A stretch of 19,447 nt of DNA from an uncultured Clostridia bacterium (GTDB lineage: Bacteria; Bacillota; Clostridia; TANB77; CAG-465), in the NCBI GenBank assembly GCA_934132895.1, contig CAKPAG010000015.1, positions 1 through 19,447 of the forward strand, in the 5' to 3' direction. The position numbers were made by a program, and so were the translations under genes. Below, in pieces: positions 13,681-19,447 of the stretch (the first letter of the stretch is position 1; the number at the start of each line of letters is the position of its first letter). The notes below the pieces were generated by a model. That model was not told the origin of the DNA and ran no database searches. It was given only the letters and a program-made list of their open reading frames with translations.

Positions 13681-14456
13681 TAACCTAATGCGACATCTAA
13701 AATCATCATAACTACAAATCCAATTGCAACCCCAATAGTTCCTATATCTGAGTGTTTACCAGACTGAGAATTAGGTATCAGTTCTTCTACCACAACATAT
13801 ATCATAGCTCCTGCCGCAAATGACAAAAGATACGGTAAAATTGCAGTTACAGAACTAGTGATAAGTATTGTTATTATAGCTCCTATAGGCTCCACTATTC
13901 CAGAAAGCATGCCATATATAAAGGATTTAGCACGTGACATTCCTTCAGCTTTTAAAGGCATTGAAATAATAGCTCCTTCAGGAAAGTTTTGTATTGCTAT
14001 ACCTATTGCAAGTGCAAATGCTCCTGCAAGTGTTATTCCTGTATTTTTAGCAAGTGCCCCTGCAAAAGTTACACCTACAGCCATTCCTTCTGGTATATTA
14101 TGAAGAGTAACAGCAAATATCATCATAGTTGTCTTCTTTAATTTTGACTTTAATCCCTCTGGTTTATCAGTATTTAAATGTAAGTGAGGAATCAATTTAT
14201 CTAGTGCTAATAAGAAAGTTATTCCAAACAAAAAGCCAATAGCAGCAGGTATCCAAGAAACAATATTTTGATTTTTTGCCATCTCTATTGAAGGTATTAA
14301 AAGAGACCAAACAGAAGCAGCAATCATTACTCCAGATGCAAAGCCTATTAAAAGTTTTTCTAACTTTAAATTTAATTTATCTTTCATTAAAAATACCATA
14401 GCGGCACCTAATGTGGTGCCTATAAAAGGTATTAAAAGTCCTATAATTAAATTCAT
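13680..14456 (-). CDS. ZIP-family divalent metal transporter
   Basis: This 258-residue membrane protein of the ZIP family imports Zn2+ and related metals across the cytoplasmic membrane. About eight membrane helices are visible. The metal-binding signature HNIPEG lies at 119-124, the second signature QNFPEG at 156-161, and EELIP at 224-228. A His-containing loop (LIPHLHLNTDK, about 88-98) precedes helix 4. The start at 14456 is chosen because GGGGTGA lies four bases upstream. A longer in-frame start at 14492 would overlap the aldolase gene and lacks a site. It is the last gene of the ABC-aldolase-ZIP operon. The exact metal is not determinable from sequence. Confidence 0.92.
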   Translation of the reverse strand: MNLIIGLLIPFIGTTLGAAMVFLMKDKLNLKLEKLLIGFASGVMIAASVWSLLIPSIEMAKNQNIVSWIPAAIGFLFGITFLLALDKLIPHLHLNTDKPEGLKSKLKKTTMMIFAVTLHNIPEGMAVGVTFAGALAKNTGITLAGAFALAIGIAIQNFPEGAIISMPLKAEGMSRAKSFIYGMLSGIVEPIGAIITILITSSVTAILPYLLSFAAGAMIYVVVEELIPNSQSGKHSDIGTIGVAIGFVVMMILDVALG

Positions 14457-14475
14457 ATTGTCACCCCTATTCAAA

Positions 14476-15363
14476 TTAAGTAATTGAGACATTATATATC
14501 TTTATTATTGCTTTTTCAAGTTTTTCATCAAATTCTTCATCAGTTTGATTTACATTTAAATCTTGTAATAAAGCTCTAGAAAAACTTGCAATCATTAATT
14601 TATTTTTTGAAAGTAAGTTAGTAGCTTTTTCCAAGTCATATCCACCTGATAATGCTACTATTCTTACTACACATTCATAGTCATATAATTCTAAATAGTA
14701 ATTTTCTATCGTAGGGATAGTAAACTTAAACATTATTTTATCTTTACTATTCCAATTATCCAATACTTTTTTTATTTCCATTTTTAATATTTCTTCACAT
14801 TTTTCCTTATCATTTGCATTAATATCTACTTCCGGCTCTATAATTGGTACAAGTCCAGAGTCACATATTACTTTAGCAAATTCAAATTGCTGTTTTACTA
14901 TTTCTTTTATTCCAGCTTCATTTGCTTCATAAATTACTGATCTCATCTTTGTACCAAATATATTTTTCTCTTTTGCTTCATTTAATTTGTTAGATAAATC
15001 AGAAATTTCTTTCATTAATTTCACACCATTTTTCTCTTCCTCAAGTCCATTATCAACTTTTAAGAAAGATACGATTTTCTTTTTATTCCATAAATAATCT
15101 GCTGTATATTCATCTCCCACTTTAGAAAGCATTGTTTTTTCAAAAAGTATTGTTCCTATTATATGTTTATTGGTAAAAGCTTTGCTCATAAAAACTCTTT
15201 TTCTCATCTCATGAATTAGTTCGAACATCTCTTCATCATTTTTATACATACTTTTATCTATTCCATACTTTTCTAATGTTTTTCCACTGCTACCTCCACT
15301 TTGATCCAATGCAGCTATAAAACCTTTTTGTCTTTTTATAATATCATACTTTTCACTATCCAT
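14476..15363 (-). CDS. Fructose-bisphosphate aldolase, class I
   Basis: This 295-residue class I (Schiff-base) aldolase reversibly cleaves fructose 1,6-bisphosphate to dihydroxyacetone phosphate and glyceraldehyde 3-phosphate in glycolysis. The N-terminal GFIAALDQSGGSSGKTL (14-30) carries the conserved Asp for substrate binding. Other active-site segments are SFLKVDNG (Lys 102), PIIEPEVD (Glu 177), MFKFTIP with the probable Schiff-base Lys 213, ALSGGYD, and FSRALLQDL (Arg 263). The length is normal. The start has GAGGTG upstream, and the gene follows the permease gene by 25 bases. Its presence behind an ABC exporter is an unusual grouping. Confidence 0.94.
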   Translation of the reverse strand: MDSEKYDIIKRQKGFIAALDQSGGSSGKTLEKYGIDKSMYKNDEEMFELIHEMRKRVFMSKAFTNKHIIGTILFEKTMLSKVGDEYTADYLWNKKKIVSFLKVDNGLEEEKNGVKLMKEISDLSNKLNEAKEKNIFGTKMRSVIYEANEAGIKEIVKQQFEFAKVICDSGLVPIIEPEVDINANDKEKCEEILKMEIKKVLDNWNSKDKIMFKFTIPTIENYYLELYDYECVVRIVALSGGYDLEKATNLLSKNKLMIASFSRALLQDLNVNQTDEEFDEKLEKAIIKIYNVSIT

Positions 15364-15388
15364 TATTACACCTCTTATTTATAAACTT

Positions 15389-17803
15389 CTATTCATTTGC
15401 TTTTAAACTTGTAACCATATCTACTTTATTTACCTTTTTAGATAATACTTTATTTACCACAAAAGATACTATAAAGCTACCAATAGCAGCTAAAAGATAA
15501 GATTTTAGACTTATACTTGCTGTAAAATCATAATTATCTCCTAACGCTGATTTGAATATATAGTCAGTCATTAAAAAGCCAAGTGGTAATCCAAGAATAA
15601 TTCCAAAAATTGCAAGCCATAAATTCTGTTTTACAAATATATTTTTTATTTGTTTATTTTTAAATCCTAAAACTTTTAAAGTTGCAAATTGATATTCTTT
15701 TTCTGAAAAAGACAATACTCCAAGATTATATATTATAACAAAGCCTAAGATTGATGAAACAAGTATTAATATAACAATCATAGTCTTTACTGTTTCTAAC
15801 ATACTTTGCATACCATTTTTTAGGCTTGATATACTTTGTATAGTATCTACACCTTTTATTTCTTTTGTATCACTTAAATCTATATTAGTATATACAGTAT
15901 CTGCTTTATATGTTAAACCTAAACTTTCATAATAGTTTCTTGTCATATTTATATTCTGATTTTGAGGATCACGATTTAAGCCTACTATTTTAGAAACATA
16001 CCATTTATCATCACCAAATGCATGATATGATATCTCATCGCCTACTTTTAAATTATATTTGTCTGCTAATTTTTCTGTTACATATACCCCATCATCTTTT
16101 AAATCTATATACTCTTTATTATGGTCAGTATATTTCAAGCAGTCTTTGGCATCATTTACAACTAAAGTATTTGTTTCTTTTTTATCATTAATTTTTAGTT
16201 CTATTCCTACAGTTTTACTTGTTGAATTACCATATGTGTTTATTATATCATTAAACTCATTTTCTGTATAGTCATTTGTAAGAGATAATTTATATTCAAA
16301 ATTACTAATTTTGTCAAATTCCCATGTCAAATATGAATTCATTGTATCAAGCATTCCGAATGCACATACAAGTAGCATTGTACAACCTATTATTCCAACA
16401 ACTGCCATCATTGATCTACTTTTATTTCTTCCTATATCTCTTAAATTCCATCTTGTAGAAATTGAAGATTTTTTAAATATTCCTTTTGTAGTAAAATCAA
16501 ATTTAGTATTTTTAACTTTTGGTATTTCTACTCTTAAAGCTTCAACTGCTGGTTCTTTTAATATTTTTCTACATGAAAGATATGTAACAAGAGTAATTAA
16601 AATTACTGTAGCAAGTGCTAGTATGTATACGACCGGTATTAACACTGTATTATATACAGGCACTTCAAAATAACTCATCTCCATATTTAGGAAAAAACTA
16701 CCAAGTAAAAGTTTTCCCACTAATATTCCTGCTATGGCTGCTACTAAGCTTATATAGAAACCATAACTTACATAATGCTTTGTTATTTTACCATTTTTAA
16801 AGCCTAATGCTTTTAAAGTTCCTATTTGTGTTCTTTGTTTTTTAACAAATCTACTCATTGTAGTTACAACAGAAAGCATTGCTATAAACAAAAACAAAAA
16901 TGTAAATACTTGCGAATATGTTTGCCCTTCTTCTATTTCAGAATTATACACCTCACATGAAGAAGAAGCTTCCCTGTCAGTTACTGCAATAGCAGAGCTG
17001 ATTTTATTTTCAATGTCTATTTTAGTATCATTTAATTTTTCTGTATCAGAAACATCCACTATTACTTTATTGAAAACGTAATAATCTTCCAAATTAAAAT
17101 CAGGTATAAATTTTATAACATCTTCAGTTTTTATATCTTCTTTTTTAAGGCTACTAAATAGTGGATTTGAACTTATTATATTTTCTTTTGTATTATCATA
17201 TATATATTCTTCTGGGAATTCATTTATTGAAAGATAACAATATCCAAAATCCTTATGAGTTGGAAATATTGCAGTTTCATCTTTTACAAAATATACATGA
17301 TCAGGAGTATTTACAAGTCCCAACACTTCTTCTTCCACTTTATAGCCTTGATATGAAAATGCTATTTTATCTCCTACCTTAATTCCTAAATTTTTAGCTA
17401 AATAACTATCAAGCCATAGGCCTTTTTTATCTTTTGAAAATTCTTCCCCATCTACTATATACATTTTTGATATATCATTTGACTCTATAAAATTAGCTTC
17501 AAGTGTTACATCTTTATATCTATAAAGATCTGTATTTAAAGTTAAAACTCTTTCTGCATTTTTAACATTATCAATTTTTTTAATACTTTCTAAATCATCT
17601 TTTTTAAAGTTTTCACCAGCTACCCATATATCTTGTAAATTATTTGCTTCATAGTATTTTTCACCACTTATTTTCATTCCATCCATATATGCATGAACTC
17701 CAGCAAATACGAAAACGCCTAAAAACACCATCATAAAAATATTAAAAAACTGCATTTTATTTAATCTTATATCTCTTAATAATTTTTTATTTAGTCTATT
17801 CAT
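15389..17803 (-). CDS. FtsX-type ABC transporter permease, two-domain
   Basis: This is an about 804-residue permease of the FtsX/MacB superfamily, fused so that two FtsX-type domains lie in one chain. A first membrane helix (about residues 20-40) is followed by a large outer domain. Three helices follow (about 300-325, 350-370, 385-410), then a new first helix (about 470-490, after STRWNLRDIGRNKSRSMMAVVG), a second outer domain, and three final helices (about 685-795). The repeated signatures TLKALGFKNGKI and TLKVLGFKNKQI after the second helix of each half confirm duplication. I prefer the ATG at 17803 because the GAGGTGA site is too close to the ATG at 17812, but either is possible. It works with the ATPase gene just upstream, probably for export of a peptide, lipid or antimicrobial compound. 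Confidence 0.92.
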   Translation of the reverse strand: MNRLNKKLLRDIRLNKMQFFNIFMMVFLGVFVFAGVHAYMDGMKISGEKYYEANNLQDIWVAGENFKKDDLESIKKIDNVKNAERVLTLNTDLYRYKDVTLEANFIESNDISKMYIVDGEEFSKDKKGLWLDSYLAKNLGIKVGDKIAFSYQGYKVEEEVLGLVNTPDHVYFVKDETAIFPTHKDFGYCYLSINEFPEEYIYDNTKENIISSNPLFSSLKKEDIKTEDVIKFIPDFNLEDYYVFNKVIVDVSDTEKLNDTKIDIENKISSAIAVTDREASSSCEVYNSEIEEGQTYSQVFTFLFLFIAMLSVVTTMSRFVKKQRTQIGTLKALGFKNGKITKHYVSYGFYISLVAAIAGILVGKLLLGSFFLNMEMSYFEVPVYNTVLIPVVYILALATVILITLVTYLSCRKILKEPAVEALRVEIPKVKNTKFDFTTKGIFKKSSISTRWNLRDIGRNKSRSMMAVVGIIGCTMLLVCAFGMLDTMNSYLTWEFDKISNFEYKLSLTNDYTENEFNDIINTYGNSTSKTVGIELKINDKKETNTLVVNDAKDCLKYTDHNKEYIDLKDDGVYVTEKLADKYNLKVGDEISYHAFGDDKWYVSKIVGLNRDPQNQNINMTRNYYESLGLTYKADTVYTNIDLSDTKEIKGVDTIQSISSLKNGMQSMLETVKTMIVILILVSSILGFVIIYNLGVLSFSEKEYQFATLKVLGFKNKQIKNIFVKQNLWLAIFGIILGLPLGFLMTDYIFKSALGDNYDFTASISLKSYLLAAIGSFIVSFVVNKVLSKKVNKVDMVTSLKANE

Positions 17804-17805
17804 AT

Positions 17806-18516
17806 TTACCATTTCACCTCATCTATTTTTTTAGGTGTTTCTACTTTAGTTACACTTTCTATCTTACCGTTTTTCACCCTAACAACAGTATCTGCAATAT
17901 CTGCGAACAGACTATTATGTGTAACGACTATTACTGTATTATTTCCGTTATCTCCATCGCACTGTTTCTTTAATAATTTCAAAACTTCTACACCTGTTTT
18001 TGAGTCTAAAGCACCTGTAGGTTCATCACATAAAAGTAATTTAGGATTTTTGACTATTGCTCTTGCAATAGATACTCTTTGTTGTTCACCTCCAGATAAT
18101 TGATTTGGAAATTTATTCATATGTCTTTCAAGACCTACAGCTTTTATAGTTGATTTGGGACTATTACCATTCTTCACTATATCTTTAACAATTTCTACAT
18201 TTTCAAGTACTGTTAATGTTGGAAGTATGTTATAAAACTGAAAAATAAATCCAATATTTTCTGCTCTGTATTCACTAAGTTTAACTTCGTTATATTTAGA
18301 TATGTCTTCTCCGTCAATTTTTATACTTCCTTTAGTTGGAGTATCCATTCCACCAATCAAATTTAAAAGTGTAGACTTACCTGCACCAGATGGCCCTAAA
18401 ACTACCACAAACTCTCCTCTTTTAATTGAAAGATCAATGTTGTCCAGTGCCTTAAATTCTTTTTCACCTGTTTTATATACCTTACTTAATTTTTTTATTT
18501 CAATTATATTATCCAT
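17806..18516 (-). CDS. ABC transporter ATPase (MacB/LolD type)
   Basis: This 236-residue ABC ATPase powers the FtsX-type permease next to it. Walker A is GPSGAGKS (41-48). The Q-loop lies in IGFIFQFYNILPTLT, the signature LSGGEQQRVSIARA at 140-153, Walker B LLLCDEP with the D-loop SGALD-like TGALD at 160-171, and the switch His at 200 (VVTHN). The start at 18516 has AGGAGG five bases upstream. A longer start at 18543 lacks one. It is the first gene of the operon, with a promoter at 18574-18602 and a palindrome between promoter and start codon that may bind the divergent TetR regulator. Confidence 0.94.
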   Translation of the reverse strand: MDNIIEIKKLSKVYKTGEKEFKALDNIDLSIKRGEFVVVLGPSGAGKSTLLNLIGGMDTPTKGSIKIDGEDISKYNEVKLSEYRAENIGFIFQFYNILPTLTVLENVEIVKDIVKNGNSPKSTIKAVGLERHMNKFPNQLSGGEQQRVSIARAIVKNPKLLLCDEPTGALDSKTGVEVLKLLKKQCDGDNGNNTVIVVTHNSLFADIADTVVRVKNGKIESVTKVETPKKIDEVKW

Positions 18517-18546
18517 AGTTCCTCCTTTTATTAATCTAATCAATAC

Positions 18547-18562
18547 ATGAAATAAATTTCAT
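18547..18562. promoter_or_regulatory. Putative TetR operator 1
   Basis: ATGAAAT-AA-ATTTCAT is an inverted repeat with 7-bp arms, placed between the predicted transcription start and the ribosome site of the ABC operon. It shares TGAA-N6-TTCA with the second site at 18621-18634. Confidence 0.55.
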
Positions 18563-18573
18563 ATTTCACTAAT

Positions 18574-18602
18574 ATTATATTAATTTATATTATAAAAGTC
18601 AA
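18574..18602 (-). promoter_or_regulatory. Promoter of the ABC-aldolase-ZIP operon
   Basis: On the minus strand TTGACT (18597-18602), 17 bases, then TATAAT (18574-18579). The predicted start is near 18567, about 50 bases before the ATG at 18516. Confidence 0.85.
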
Positions 18603-18620
18603 GAAAACATCTTTAAAATG

Positions 18621-18634
18621 TGAATTATTTTTCA
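18621..18634. promoter_or_regulatory. Putative TetR operator 2
   Basis: TGAATTATTTTTCA repeats the TGAA-N6-TTCA pattern of the site at 18547-18562. It lies between the -35 boxes of the two divergent promoters. Weaker than the first site. Confidence 0.4.
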
Positions 18635-18650
18635 TATTTTTATTTTTTCA

Positions 18651-18679
18651 TTGACTTTAGATTGCCATACAGGTATAAT
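18651..18679 (+). promoter_or_regulatory. Promoter of the TetR-family regulator gene
   Basis: TTGACT (18651-18656), 17 bases, then TATAAT (18674-18679), about 34 bases before the ATG. It is back to back with the ABC operon promoter. Confidence 0.85.
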
Positions 18680-18712
18680 TATATTATAACTTAAATTGGA
18701 GGTTATACATTA

Positions 18713-19318
18713 ATGAAAACAAATGAAATAAGAGAACCAATTCAAAAACGTTCTATTGAAAAAAAAGAGAAAATTATTGAAGCAGGATTTAAACTTATAT
18801 GTAAAAAGGGGTATTATAACACAAACACAGCAGAAATAGCAAAAGAAGCCAATGTTTCAACTGGTATTATATATCAATACTTTAGAGATAAACACGATAT
18901 ATTAATAGAAGGTATTAAACGTTATGCTGAAGATATATTTTATCCAATGCTTAACATTCCTAAAAGCAAATTTAATAAAGAAAATATAGAAGAAATATTA
19001 AGAGAAATGATTAAAAATTTCACTAAAAAACATAAACTTTCTAAAACAGCCCACGAAGAAATTACTGCAATGACTCATTCTGATAAAAGTATAGCAGATT
19101 TTTTCTATGAACATGAAATGTATATGACTAAAACTGTTGCTAATTTATTAGTGGAAAATGGATTTAATGCTGAAAATATTTTAGAAAAAGTGCATATTTC
19201 AATAAATCTTATTGATGACCTTTGTCATGAGATTGTTTATCACAAACACGCTGAACTAAATTATGATAAAATGATTGATAATGTTGTAAGCTCAATTGTA
19301 TATTTATTAAATAACTAA
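18713..19318 (+). CDS. TetR-family transcriptional regulator
   Basis: This 201-residue one-component regulator has an N-terminal helix-turn-helix at about 38-58 (NTAEIAKEANVSTGIIYQYFRDKHDIL), typical of TetR proteins. A helical ligand-binding domain follows that I cannot match to a known ligand. GGAGG lies 10 bases before the ATG. It is transcribed divergently from the ABC-aldolase-ZIP operon, and the shared intergenic DNA has two related inverted repeats. The most likely role is repression of that operon and of itself, relieved by a compound the exporter removes. The N-terminal fold is certain; the ligand and target are inference. Confidence 0.93.
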   Translation: MKTNEIREPIQKRSIEKKEKIIEAGFKLICKKGYYNTNTAEIAKEANVSTGIIYQYFRDKHDILIEGIKRYAEDIFYPMLNIPKSKFNKENIEEILREMIKNFTKKHKLSKTAHEEITAMTHSDKSIADFFYEHEMYMTKTVANLLVENGFNAENILEKVHISINLIDDLCHEIVYHKHAELNYDKMIDNVVSSIVYLLNN

Positions 19319-19385
19319 ATAATCAAAATTTACGGTACTTTTAAGTAGTAGTTATACTATTTAAAATGTAGGTTGTATAATATTC

Positions 19386-19419
19386 GTTGGGGTGGTAAAA
19401 TCCATCCCAACATTATTTT
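19386..19419 (+). terminator. Terminator after the TetR gene
   Basis: GTTGGGGTGG pairs with CCATCCCAAC (10 bp, one G-U pair) over a TAAAAT loop and is followed by ATTATTTT. Confidence 0.85.
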
Positions 19420-19447
19420 GCAAAAAAATTGCATTTAAAACCAACTC

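Noticed and set aside
13858..14103. Open frames opposite the ZIP transporter, the hydrogenase genes and the permease
   Set aside because: They lie antisense to well-supported genes, lack ribosome sites and have low-complexity translations.

Overview
The window looks like chromosome from an anaerobic, very AT-rich Firmicute, most likely a fermentative Clostridia-type organism. The evidence is an [FeFe]-hydrogenase with NuoE/NuoF-like partners, DnaD/DnaI-type replication genes, near-consensus sigma-A promoters with 17-base spacers, strong AGGAGG-type ribosome binding sites, and TGA used as a stop. I cannot name the genus.

Layout, left to right. (1) Bases 129-6279, minus strand: a probable five-gene transcript. 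It starts at a promoter at 6308-6336 and reads dnaD-like, dnaC/dnaI-like (split by a +1 frameshift), then hydC, hydB and hydA of a trimeric hydrogenase of the kind that couples NADH and ferredoxin oxidation to H2. (2) Bases 6357-7685, minus: a small operon with its own promoter and terminator. It holds a 62-codon orphan gene followed by two tandem, paralogous RelE/ParE-like toxin-antitoxin pairs that arose by duplication of a unit of about 500 bp. (3) Bases 7705-11164, minus: a promoter followed by four genes of a conjugative type IV secretion system, in the order VirD4-like coupling ATPase, VirB2-like small membrane protein, VirB6-like polytopic protein, PrgI-like protein. The VirB4 ATPase expected next is missing, as are the relaxase and the integrase, so this looks like a remnant of an integrative element or a reduced system. 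(4) Bases 11392-13207: a gene-poor island. It contains a candidate small RNA with a perfect promoter and terminator, a decayed copy of the 3' part of the neighbouring tRNA-Thr with its terminator, a broken XRE-type regulator gene, and an intact Bro-N/DinD-like gene that carries a perfect 12-bp-arm palindrome in its coding sequence. (5) Bases 13208-13516, minus: a tRNA operon, Lys(TTT)-Glu(TTC)-Thr(TGT). (6) Bases 13621-18602, minus: an operon of ABC ATPase, FtsX-type permease, class I fructose-bisphosphate aldolase and ZIP metal transporter, ending in a large hairpin. (7) Bases 18651-19420, plus: a divergent TetR-family regulator with its own promoter and terminator. The shared intergenic region has two related inverted repeats that are plausible operators.

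The left arm (replication and hydrogenase) and the right arm (tRNAs, ABC/aldolase/ZIP, TetR) look like core chromosome. The middle, about 6.4-13.2 kb, looks like accessory DNA built up next to tRNA-Thr. No CRISPR array, IS transposase or rRNA is visible. The most interesting points are the frameshift inside the zinc module of the helicase loader, the coupled divergence of the duplicated toxin-antitoxin pairs, the VirB4-less secretion cassette, the unassigned small RNA, and the codon-atypical palindrome in the Bro-N gene.
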